Below, piece after piece: positions 1 through 9,316 of a DNA stretch of 64,000 nt. The stretch is from Limnoperna fortunei. Taxonomy: Eukaryota > Mollusca > Bivalvia > Mytilida > Modiolidae. The first letter of the stretch is position 1. Each line of letters opens with the position of its first letter. The translations under genes and the position numbers were made by a program. Under the pieces are notes generated by a model that did not search any database, was not told the DNA's origin, and saw nothing but the letters and a program-made list of their open reading frames with translations. The DNA lies in contig OX104114.1 in assembly GCA_944474755.1 (NCBI GenBank), positions 85,360,623 through 85,424,622 of the forward strand, given 5' to 3'.

Positions 1-1
1 C

Positions 2-187
2 TACAGTTTCTTCCCCGACGTGGACCCAGGCATGAAGATCCTTCAGACCCCCCAAAATCTAGTGTACTTGCCCGTGACTTTGCGAACCATCAATCGTATG
101 GAGACTCATCTCACCGATCAGAACGGCACCCCCATCGATCTCAGGGGTGAGAATCTCACCATTCGTTTTCATCTTCGCGAAGTATAA
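2..187 (+). CDS. C-terminal fragment of a virus-like element protein
   Basis: The frame is open from the window edge to a TAA at 185-187, giving 61 residues; the start lies outside the window. The fragment ends with the pattern NRMETHLTDQNG followed by IDLRGENLTIRFHLREV. Proteins with this kind of tail occur next to GLYLK-repeat proteins in Polinton-like elements of cnidarians and molluscs, and a structural or penton-like role is possible but not shown. Only four bases separate its stop from the next ATG at 192, as in compact viral gene clusters. The function is not assigned from sequence alone. Confidence 0.5.
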   Translation, partial: YSFFPDVDPGMKILQTPQNLVYLPVTLRTINRMETHLTDQNGTPIDLRGENLTIRFHLREV

Positions 188-191
188 ATAA

Positions 192-712
192 ATGAGTTAC
201 TCCGAATACAGTTTGAGCTTGACGCAAGGTCAGGCCGATAAGCTCCAGCGGCTGTGAAGAAAGGCTGCCCGATCGCCATTCGTTTGTCCTACGCGAACTT
301 GCAAGGCGACCACAAGATGATGCTCACCACGCAGCAGATCCAAAAGATCTCCAAGCTCCTGCAGAAGGGTACCGGTGGTATGACTCTGAAGATGAGCACC
401 TCTCAGTTGAAGGCGAACATGCAGAAGGTAGGAGGTTTCCTACCCATGCTGGCCGGGCTAGCTGCGAGGGCTCTTCCCATGATCGCGAAGACCGTATTGC
501 CCGCCCTAGGCATTGGAGCTTTGAGTGGGTTAGGTAATGCCGCCGTATCCAAAGCAGTCGGTTCGGGGTTGTACTTGAAACGCGGCGGATGCATCTGCAC
601 CGTGCAACCCAGCGGGGATGGACTCTACCTGAAGCCTTCGACCGCACGAATCGTCCAGAGGGATGGGCTCTACTTGAAGCAGGGTCGGCAGTTCCACGAG
701 GCTCCGGTCTGA
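192..712 (+). pseudogene. Frameshifted hydrophobic protein with GLYLK repeats (pX/minor core-like)
   Basis: The gene starts with ATG at 192 and its first frame stops after 21 codons, at about 255-257. The rest continues in another frame from about 254 to the TGA at 710-712. One lost base near 245-255 explains the break, so the copy is probably inactive unless this is a sequencing error. The body has a glutamine- and lysine-rich start, a hydrophobic alanine/leucine-rich segment in the middle (PMLAGLAARALPM and onward), and three C-terminal GLYLK motifs (GSGLYLKRGG, GDGLYLKP, RDGLYLKQG). The basic-plus-hydrophobic layout resembles small core or membrane-lytic proteins of adenovirus-like elements; this role is inference. 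Confidence 0.6.
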
Positions 713-772
713 TCTTAGGACCCGATAGTCCATTTAAGAATATCCCCTTGCTCGGCATGCTCTTATAAATAA

Positions 773-1225
773 ATGGATGAAATCAATGCCAGTCGTATCG
801 CACGCATGGAAGAAGAACTCACCTCAGAGATCCAGAGGTATGAGCATGCCTTGAGAATCTATAACCGTTTGGATAAGGTCATCTCCATTGCACAGGGTGG
901 GTGTTCCGTGGGCAGTCTACAGCTGACTAGTGGTACCATAGGATCTGCCCTGACTGGCGTAGGTATTGTGGCATCCATCCCCCTTGGAACCCTAGCCTGC
1001 CTATGTGCCACCGGTACCTTAGTATTTTCCTTGATCTCACGCCGAGTCGCCAAGAAGAAAAAGAAGCATCAAGATACCGTGCGATTAGCCAGATCCTACA
1101 AGTCCCAGCTGGCCGGTGAAGACGGTGCTCCTGCAATCTGTCTGAAAAACTACTACGATGAAAAGGGTCAGTTGCGTCAACCTTCTACCCTATTTAGTGA
1201 AGAACTGGATGCGCATGCATCGTAA
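773..1225 (+). CDS. Small protein with two predicted membrane segments, virus-like element
   Basis: Intact 150-residue frame from ATG 773 to TAA 1223-1225. Residues 1-40 are charged and helical (EELTSEIQRYEHALRIYNRL). Two glycine/alanine/isoleucine-rich hydrophobic stretches follow at about residues 47-70 and 72-88. A strongly basic patch (RRVAKKKKKH) comes next, then a polar tail. Short proteins with this helix, double hydrophobic segment and lysine patch accompany GLYLK-repeat proteins in Polinton-like elements of marine invertebrates. A membrane or virion-membrane role is plausible but not demonstrated. It lies 60 bases after the preceding frame on the same strand and ends about 80 bases before the hairpin. 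Confidence 0.55.
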   Translation: MDEINASRIARMEEELTSEIQRYEHALRIYNRLDKVISIAQGGCSVGSLQLTSGTIGSALTGVGIVASIPLGTLACLCATGTLVFSLISRRVAKKKKKHQDTVRLARSYKSQLAGEDGAPAICLKNYYDEKGQLRQPSTLFSEELDAHAS

Positions 1226-1307
1226 GTTGTGTTATTCCATTCGCTCCTATCTCTCCCATTTCATTCAGATTCCTTTCAGTCAAATTCCCCGATCCGTTTG
1301 GATCGAG

Positions 1308-1404
1308 AAATTTTTTTTGACCACTTTGATCTGGAGGGTTCTTACATGAGCGGAGAGCGGCGCTCATTCAGAACCCTCCAGATCAAAGTGGTCAAAAAAA
1401 ATTT
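1308..1404. terminator. Long perfect hairpin between convergent genes
   Basis: The arms 1308-1342 and 1370-1404 are 35-nt exact reverse complements and include a run of eight T/A at the base. The 27-nt loop holds a further 7-bp stem (ATGAGCG/CGCTCAT). The structure lies between a rightward gene ending at 1225 and a leftward gene ending at 1442, where a bidirectional terminator or RNA-processing signal would be expected. The terminator role is inferred from position and symmetry. Confidence 0.6.
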
Positions 1405-1441
1405 TGCGTTCCCACCCCCCAAGAGATTGGTTTTGCACCCC

Positions 1442-1807
1442 TCATTTCCTCACCAGATCGTATGAGAGGTACTGTTGCTTGGACTTCTTGCTCAGCTTGA
1501 ATCCCGTGCTGCGGACGAAAGCTCCTTCCAAGGGAGTAATCTCTTTGCTGAGCGTGGGGCAAGCCCATACTTTGGATGTCTCTCCTTCTCTGTCTTTCAG
1601 GGTAAGGATTTTGCATTTCCCAAACTTACCATCCACTTCAATCACCTCCATGATTTTATAGATCACTCCGATTGGTAAGTCCTTCCATTTGATGGCTTCC
1701 TGATTCTGGTCCTGCACCTTTTCCTGAAAGGCACCTTCACTGATGAAGTCATCTTCCTTGTCTTGGGGCTGGGGCGTGTTGATGAAAGCATTGTGTTCCA
1801 CACTCAT
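1442..1807 (-). CDS. Probable OB-fold-like protein of the virus-like element
   Basis: The ATG at 1805-1807 is chosen as start because the frame upstream offers only GTG; the TGA is at 1442-1444, giving 121 residues. The N-terminal 35 residues are acidic and polar. From about residue 40 the pattern KWKDLPIGVIYKI, then an ILTLKDREG hairpin, then a VWACPTLSKEI strand, resembles the compact beta-barrel proteins encoded by Polinton-like elements and other single-strand DNA-binding OB folds. It runs opposite to the three other genes and converges on the hairpin. DNA binding is an inference from predicted strand pattern. Confidence 0.5.
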   Translation of the reverse strand: MSVEHNAFINTPQPQDKEDDFISEGAFQEKVQDQNQEAIKWKDLPIGVIYKIMEVIEVDGKFGKCKILTLKDREGETSKVWACPTLSKEITPLEGAFVRSTGFKLSKKSKQQYLSYDLVRK

Positions 1808-1984
1808 TCTTGTATTTACCTTGTCACACACTTGTCTTTAAGGTGTCCTAACTATCTTCAGGGGCGACTTGTCTGCCATGATTGTATTTACCCCATAGTT
1901 AATAGGAACCCCTCCCCGTTTGCATTTTTGGTCCGGATCGGCATTTCCAAGCAGGATTTTCCCTTAGTGCGGCAGAAACCCCCT

Positions 1985-2200
1985 TTGCACACTACTATCA
2001 TGGCGTCCAGTTTTTATTGGGGGAGGAAGCCGGAGTACCGGAGAAAACCCCCGACCTGCGGTAGGAAAACTGGCAATACCTGTCAATTAAGATTGGAGTC
2101 GAGTACACCCTGCCTGCAGTGAGAATCGAACACGCAATCTCAGTGTTGACAGACCACGTGATCAATAGTAGACGAACTGCCTCGGCCACCGAGGCCCCTC
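1985..2200 (-). mobile_element. tRNA-derived SINE, minus orientation
   Basis: Read on the minus strand, a tRNA-Leu/Ser-like head has an A box TGGCCGAGG at 2182-2190 and a B box GTTCGATTC at 2123-2131 that fits GWTCRANNC. After it comes a tail rich in the motif CTCCGG..CTTCCTCCCCCAATAAAAACTGG (2000-2040). The same tail is seen in shorter form at 20530-20600, 50735-50830 and 62690-62800, so the family is dispersed here. It resembles bivalve tRNA-derived SINEs such as RUDI, but no alignment was made. Confidence 0.6.
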
Positions 2201-2520
2201 ACAGAGTGTAATAACATCCAAGTAGTCAATATTTTGTGAACTGTTCTTCATGGAGTGTTACACCATCCCGGTATTTAATATTCCATGAGGTGGCATGGAC
2301 CACGTGATCAATAGTAGACGAACTGCCTTTACCACTCGGCCACCGAGGCCCCTCACAGAGTGTAATACCATCCAAGTAGTCAATATTCTGTGAACTGTTC
2401 TTCATGGAGTGTTATACAATCCCGGTATTTAATATTCCATGAGGTGGCCGAAGTGTCAAGTTAGTTCGTCTACTATTGATCAAGTGGTCTGTCAACACTC
2501 AGAGAGTGCGGGTTCGTTTT
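2130..2520. repeat. Tandem duplication with an inverted SINE head
   Basis: A block of about 145 bp starting GACCACGTGATCAATAG and ending ATTCCATGAGGTGGC occurs twice in a row (about 2148-2288 and 2298-2446). The second copy keeps a complete minus-strand A box, TGGCCGAGTGGT (2331-2342). At 2445-2519 an oppositely oriented head has A box TGGCCGAAGTG and a degenerate B box GGTTCGTTT. The stretch therefore looks like two SINE heads facing each other around a duplicated spacer. Confidence 0.55.
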
Positions 2521-2989
2521 GTTGGAGGAAGTTAACAATTGGGTTCAGAAATATTAAAATGATTCAGTCGATCTAGAAAGACTATCCAGGTTGCTTAGCC
2601 TAGTGTCATAGAAGTAGGCACTGCTTGAATGTTAAAATAAAAATGAAATATCAGTACGTTATCATACGAGAAGGTAGTTTCATAATTCACGAGTGTACAA
2701 AATCGCTTTTATATCATCTTTGTGTAATCTGAATGTAATAGTTAGCTCGTCATACACTTGCTTGTTATAACACTGAAATTATCCGAGATTTTGAGATTTT
2801 CAACTCTCGATCGCTCATTATAAAATCTATAAGTATATACTAGTAGGTTGCTCATCAAAACTATACAGTAGTCTGCATCAAACTTATGCTACATATGTTA
2901 TATTACTACAATATATTATCTTCACAGCTGAATGCAGGAGAGAAGTTATTATTTTTTGAGGATGGTTTCCTCTTACAAGACTTACATGT

Positions 2990-3097
2990 GTAGATGACAT
3001 TTTACGATGACGTGGGCCTGGCATGTGTGGATAACATTTTACGATGACTTGGGCCTGGCACGTGTAGATGACATTTTACGAAGACGTGGCATGTGCT
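2990..3097 (+). repeat. Short tandem repeat, about three copies
   Basis: Three diverged copies, about 35 bp each, share the core ACATTTTACGATGACNTGG followed by GCCTGGCA and TGTG. No function is suggested. Confidence 0.6.
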
Positions 3098-4184
3098 ATT
3101 TTTGATATGTGCATTGCATTGTGCCGAACGAATTTAACTTAAAATAAAAGACCTAGCCTATGCAAACGAAAATATTTAAACAGCTTAATTAATATTTTTA
3201 CCATTAAATGTTGAATATCAATCAATTTAAAGTCATTTTGTTACGGTATGTCGTGCAGTTTTCTTTGCCAGCTTTACGTCATTTTGCAGCTTCGGGTCCA
3301 TGTAAAACGTCAAAAGTCAAGGTAAATGTCACCTTTTCATTTTACAACTGGAAGTTATCTTTTGTTCCCAGCAGGAACCTATAAATCAACGGGACTGGAA
3401 TCTAACGATATCGTATACTTTTCATACTTAATTACCGAACAAGTTAGTTATACTAGTCCCAGTTCCCAGAAACGGGAATACAACTTCTTAATAACCATAT
3501 ATTGTTTAAATCGGGACCACTTTCTTAATTCAAATAACACATTTTTATGACTGGAAGTGACATCTTATGCTTTGCAACAGACAAAACGTTCATAGAACCA
3601 TATATATTTTCTGACTTCAGACGATAACGGGAACGACTTAAACATTTGTTTTCAGAACAGATGTCGGTTTAATTTTTTTATTTTTCCTCTTGTGCATTTG
3701 TAGATAACTTTTAAAAGAAACATGACCTTTATCTTAATGTAAATTACAATCTTGTTTTCTGTTATTCCTGTAAAATTTGTCATATATACCGACACACTCG
3801 TAAAATGTCATTCTTTATCTTTTTCTTTCCAATACGACAATAACTGATATGATGGGAAGTGATCTTCAATATATATTTACAAATAGTTAACAAAGAGGTC
3901 AATAAATGTCGTTCGATTTATTTTGAAGATTGAAGTTCAACTATTTGGCTAACTTCCAGGCTAAATATAACTAACATGTAATTTCCTCTAAAGTTGGATA
4001 TCTTTCCCAAATGTAAAGAGAAAGTGGTCGAAACAAAACAAAACATTCTGGAGCATTGTCAACTAAAGGTATAATATTGGTGCTTTGGTATTTGTTTTTT
4101 TTAAATAGTTCTTAACAATCGGCATGATCAATATCTTGATTATTGAATGAATAAAAAAAGGCTACCCCAGTCTGTTTCTTATTA

Positions 4185-4312
4185 TTAAGGCATTCCACTT
4201 TCCGAGTGGAAAGACTTATTGTTATTAGTAGGTTTCTTATCAAGGCTTTCCACTTTCCGAGTGGAAAGACTTATTAAGGTCTTTCCCTTTTCCGAGGAAA
4301 AGACCTTACTGT
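4185..4312. repeat. Cluster of three short palindromes (MITE-like remnant)
   Basis: Three adjacent small hairpins share the core CACTTTCCGAGTGGAAAG (twice) or AAGGTCTTTCC..GGAAAAGACCTT (once). A related GGGAAAGACCTTCTC recurs at about 5130, and a TCTGTTTCTTATT string at 4171-4183 recurs near 5180, so one degraded repeat may span about 4170-5200. Confidence 0.4.
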
Positions 4313-6057
4313 ATTTCTTATGATGATTATTTTTTTCTGCTGAAGTTTGCCAAAATGTGTTGCGACATATTTCGATACTTGATACAATTTATCTGTCATA
4401 TCCAGAGATGACTTGGTTCACCCTGTGAAACCGATCTATTTTTAGTAACAGAGTTATCTGCCCCAACACCGCAAACCCTTGTTAGCAGATAAACTCAGAA
4501 ACCGTAACCGATTCTCAAAATCTGAAGTGTACAAAATGTCGCTGGATTTATGGCTATGATTTGTCATGCAAATTTTTTTTTTCCAATCGACTTCCTGTTT
4601 ACGCATTTTTGACCTGAAAAATGTCGCAACACGTCAAAATTGTTTTCTCAGAAACAATAAGTCCCAGAGACTTGGGACCACCACCATTGATCCTATGTGA
4701 CATGTATTACATTTAAAAATGTCAAGGTCAAAGGTCACCATAGGTCTTGTAAGCACTATATCTCGCAAACCATAAAAGATAGAAGCAGGCAATAAATGGG
4801 GAAAATATTCCTCTTTTTGAGACCGTCTTTGGTACAATTGACCCGAAGCTGCGCGATGAACCATTTTCGAATTACTGCTCTTTTGGTTACGCGTTTCGGT
4901 TAATCGGTTTGTTGGTTAAAACTTGAAAACGGTTAGAGATAATATAGTAAACATATAGGTTTAAAGTGATCAGGAAAAGAGCTTCAATTTGAGCCATGGT
5001 CAAAGGTCATAGATCAAGGTCGTGCGCTAGCAACAAGGTAACTGTTATAAAAAGTCCCTAGCAACAATATATTTGTAGTATATATTTGTATCATCACCTA
5101 AATTTTCAGACTTAAGAGGAACAGTGGGAAAGACCTTCTCATTTGTTCTCAGAACAATAGGTGGTTTAATTGTTATTAGTCTGTTTCTTATTCTCATTTT
5201 TGTCCGCCAAATTTTCTTTTCACATTATAAATTTTGTTTCGTGACATTGTGTACTATGGCTGTATTAGACATTAAAAATTTTTTTACCTCCTTATAAGAG
5301 TTATTTCCCTTTCTTTATTGGAAGTTGATAGTGAAATTTGGTAACTCATGAACCAGAAGTGATAGAGACTTGGGATTTCACAGTTGGTCATCATTTACCC
5401 TTGAAAGAGGTCACAAGTATAGAAGATGATTACAAAATATTGATACTGTATTTTGCCCGCGTGACCACCTGACTTCACCATATACTATATAACCCAACCG
5501 GGTTTGCACTTCGTGAAACCTGGCCAAAATTATTTTTAAATAAAAATTTCATCTTATATCATAATTATTCAACTATTAGCATAGTAATTAACTACTAGTA
5601 GTTCATAATTTCGGAATTCCGTTTTTGTTATGGTCCATATTTGCTCTTAATGCGCTCTTTTTATACGTTTTAAATTAATTTGTTAAATTGGACGGTGAAC
5701 TGGTGTTCAGGATTAAAAGACACCGATTTGTCTTATTTTTAATTTATATCAATTAATCATCATAATTTTTAAAATTAAAATCAAAACATCAATAAAAATA
5801 TCAGCGTTACCAATTAAATTCGTTTCCTCAGATTGTATACAAACACACAATTGATAATGATTGAAACGCTTGGGTGATCAATACAAACAGGTGCATATGT
5901 CAACATTTTATTCATACACGCGTGACCAATCATTAAGTAAACATGTCCGGATTAACACCTTTTGAAGCCATAGAGCGTTCATAAATCAATTAAAATGACA
6001 TCAAAGAATTTGAATAGCCGACTTCGACTAATCAGGGTTAATTACTGTTATTTTCAA

Positions 6058-6235
6058 GGTGTGAGGACTGACAAATCACCTCGACTTAACCGAGAATTCG
6101 AATTATCAAAGTTCGAGTAATCAAATGTAAAATTGCTTTGGGTTAGTGGAAATTTTGCCGGGACTTTTGAAATAGTTCGAGTAAACCGAGTATTCGAATA
6201 ATCCGAGTTCGACACATCGAGGTTCGACTGTAGTT
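6058..6235 (-). mobile_element. Truncated pogo/Tc1-like MITE end
   Basis: Read on the minus strand, the segment begins TA then CAGTCGAACCTCGATG, followed by repeated TTCGAATAA/CTCGG/TTCGAGTAA motifs. A TA-flanked CAGTCGAACCTCG terminus is typical of pogo/Tigger-type MITEs. No matching opposite end is visible at the left side, so the copy looks truncated. Confidence 0.4.
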
Positions 6236-7384
6236 AGTTTTGGTCATTGTCCGTTTTAGTTACAGTATTTGAAACGTCTATCGGTGGTTCTACTGATATT
6301 TGTAATTTTATAATCCAAAAATCCAGAATCCTCTGCCGTGCAACGCTTTTTTAGACTCTGAGAGGGGCAACGGCAAAGAATAAAAGATTAAAGATTAAAG
6401 AGATGGGTCAAATTTTTGCGATACACAATCGGTACTTTTGACGATTTCAAGTACCAGTCCTTTTACTTCCGTCAAATATTCCTTCAAAACTTCAAACTCT
6501 GATTGAGATTTCTACCGAGTCAATTTCAAAGTCTCCGCGGAATTATCAAAATTATACGTGATACAGTTAGTTTTTCCTGCAATTTAATGTATGTAATAAG
6601 TTTATCTAAAATTAAGAAGTATACAAAAAATGTAAAAGTTTAAAATCAAAATTTTTTTATATTCATCGAAGAATTCTGACATAAAATATAGTCCATAGCG
6701 TCACATTTCATTCATAGACTGGGATTCACCATCATTTTTTTTATAACATTCATTATGACGTCAACAAGTAGGTCCGACAAAAGTACACATTGTAACACAT
6801 ATATTAATGATATAAGGTTTTGAATCAAACATGTTTAAATCCCTAATTTTCAGATTTTGACAAAATACATACTTAATTTAAGATAAAATCTTGGACAAAA
6901 TCTATCTCCACGCAAAGGATTCTATAAGGTATCCTACGTCTACCACAATCACAAGTAAATGTAGTCCCGCAGTAAATGGGGAATGACGTGTGGCTAAGGT
7001 TATATCTGGGAACCAGTTATGTTCTCTGTGTCGGAGAGTGGGACAAAAGGTCCAAATGTGTTTTATTTTTTAGCAGAAAAAGAAACAAAACATATGCATT
7101 TTTGACAAACAACGACGACACAATATTATGACGACTCTAAGACATTCAGCGCCATTTAAACATATTTTTTCAACATCTGTTTGAATCCAACACGAAAACT
7201 GGTTGTTTTTCGAAAACTGGAGGGTTCTATCTATCAAATGTACTTACCCTACACCTGGTGGAAAAACGTTATTTTTACCAAATTTCCATCACATGCAGTT
7301 TCTTCGATAATAAAGAAAACGTTACGTTAACGTCCGCCATTGCGCTGACGATGTACATACAAATCCATCATTTCAAGCTAAAAC

Positions 7385-7500
7385 CGGGAATATCGTAGAT
7401 ATGGAGATTTTAACACCTTCATCATCCTTGTACTCCCTTCAGCTTCGCCCGAGGACGTAATTGGGTCACTTCAGGTGTTAAAATTTCAATATCTATGGAT
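7385..7500. repeat. Fold-back repeat
   Basis: The sequence TATCGTAGATATGGAGATTTTAACACC is matched in reverse complement by AGGTGTTAAAATTTCAATATCTATGG, separated by a GC-richer loop containing CTTCGCCCGAGG. It forms an imperfect hairpin of fold-back MITE type. Confidence 0.5.
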
Positions 7501-8844
7501 GCGAACGTATATAGCTAAGAGTATAACGTTTGACGTTATAAGGACGTCATATATTTGATTATGATGTAAATATTGCCTTTCCATAGGATAAAACGAACAA
7601 AATTCGTCACATGCTCTTTATCAAAATGGATTAATGGGTTTCATTAAAGCAATTGTAACAATGAATAGGTTAATGAATTTAAGCGATTTTCTACGATGTG
7701 TAGGTCAGATTAGCTATAGCTATTGTCATTAGCTTGCGTCCGTTGACGTTACCATTGTCGCTGTCTAATAATTGTTTACATAGTCGTATACCACTGGGCT
7801 AACTGAAACCAAACTTGTTCACAATGCTTATTGGTCTATGGTTTAATGAAGAATTCTATGTGAAGAATGTAAATTACTATCTTCTTAAACTTCAAGGCTG
7901 AACAAATCTATCTACCGATCTTACCCCCTTCCGGACTACGTGACTATATGATTTCGAAAAGGTCAATGGTATTTAAATATTTATTTGTTAGTCTTCTACA
8001 AAGTTTATGTTTTTAATACAAAATACAAGATGGCTGTCCACGCAGGGCTTTATTTAGTCCGATAATGCTATTTTTTTTTATAATTTTTTAGGAGCGGGGT
8101 CCAACGCTCCCATCGAAGTCAATCAAAATGCGTTGGGTGGTCGATAGAGGATCCTCGGACTAGGCTTTATCAAACATAGACGTCTATAGCATTTTTAATG
8201 GCTTCTTTTCTGAAACTGGCGATACAATAGAAACAACACTTGTCAGCAATATTTATATTAGGTCCTTTACAACGTTTATATTTATATTCCAATAAGAAAT
8301 TTTAAAAATCACCACCACTGCAGGACATAGTTTTATCTATGAAAATATGAGGAAAAATTTCTTACACATTTTATTTTTATAATGGAAAGTGTTGAACTAT
8401 TACGATTTTTGACAATTGGGTGTCGGAATGTGGTGTATGACTATTGGGGTGTCGGACTAATGGGATGCCGGAATATCGGGGCGACCCCACTCGTTCTGCC
8501 GCGAGGCAATAAGATGAAAATTAGTAACAGTGTAGCCTTTTAACATTAATTAAGAAATCATGATATTGATCATGCCACTTTTATCATAAAGATATAGAAC
8601 TTGCGGATTTTATCATGTTAGGGCTGATTTTATTTGATTTTGTATTTTTTTTTGCCCGGGGGGGGGGGGGGGGCACAGAGCACATAGTCTTCGTAAAGTA
8701 TGTCCGTTCGGGACCAATACGGTCAACCTCGATGCAATACCAATTGAATACCAATTGTAATTGAAAATATTTTGGTGTGCAAGTTTACAGTGTGGGTCTT
8801 TCTTACAGTGTAAAACAGCCACTTTGGTTGGGGGCAAGAAGGGG

Positions 8845-9172
8845 TCCATTAACAGGTTAACAATTTTTTACTTACAGTAAATTTAAAATAATGATAATAG
8901 GTAACAGCAATTTACATTGGAAAACAGAAAACGGTGAATTTAAAATAAAAATAGAAAATCAGATAACAGCAGAACTGAGAAATTTAAATGGATTGACAGA
9001 GAAAAATCTGTAAAACAGTTAACAGTGTTCTGCCTATTAACAGCTAACAGGGTTTTTACCATTATAGCGGTTAACAGCAATGTCAATTTTTAAGAAAACA
9101 GATAACAGATAATGGTTAAAACATAGTTAACCGTTGGTTAATTTTCTAAAAAAAAAGGTTAACAGACGTGTA
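8845..9172 (+). repeat. Degenerate TTAACAG/ATAACAG-rich tract
   Basis: The heptamers TTAACAG and ATAACAG and close variants recur more than ten times at irregular spacing. They are preceded by the 16-base G run at 8658-8673. The tract ends just before the TIR-BIR pseudogene. It is probably an old microsatellite-like expansion. Confidence 0.45.
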
Positions 9173-9316
9173 AAAATGCCAAAAAAACCGCACTAACAGA
9201 AAAGATCTTACCCCTCCCCTCTTTACTTGCAGACCAAACCTATCGTTTTTCTCTCCATGGTGAGCTGCTAATGTACATGTCATTATTTTCTTCTCCGTGT
9301 TTATTTCAGGGAAAAA

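Larger units (their letters stand above)
1..1985. mobile_element. Right part of a Polinton/adintovirus-like element (cut by window edge)
   Basis: Four short, closely packed intronless reading frames with higher GC than the flanks lie here: three rightward and one leftward, with a long hairpin between the converging pair. The gene types recall integrated Polinton/Maverick or adintovirus-like elements: a short protein ending in an RFHLRE tail, a hydrophobic protein with GLYLK repeats, a two-membrane-segment protein and a probable OB-fold protein. No polymerase, integrase, ATPase or capsid gene is inside the window. The right end is placed near 1985 because a SINE tail starts there; read on the minus strand the terminus would begin AGTGTGCAAAGGGGG, which fits the AG start of Polinton termini. 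Family assignment and end point are inference. Confidence 0.55.
2521..9316. other. AT-rich intergenic DNA with degraded repeats
   Basis: No convincing exon, conserved protein or RNA gene was found. The stretch holds a short tandem repeat, MITE-like remnants, a fold-back, a 16-base G run at 8658-8673 and a TTAACAG-rich tract, listed separately where clear. Short open frames here have no recognisable domains and are treated as chance. Confidence 0.6.

Noticed and set aside
2123..2190. Functional tRNA gene on the minus strand
   Set aside because: A and B boxes are present but no closed acceptor stem or cloverleaf; it belongs to a SINE.
3326..3550. Plus-strand 74-residue frame in the left intergenic region
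   Set aside because: It has no recognisable domain, splice sites or composition bias.
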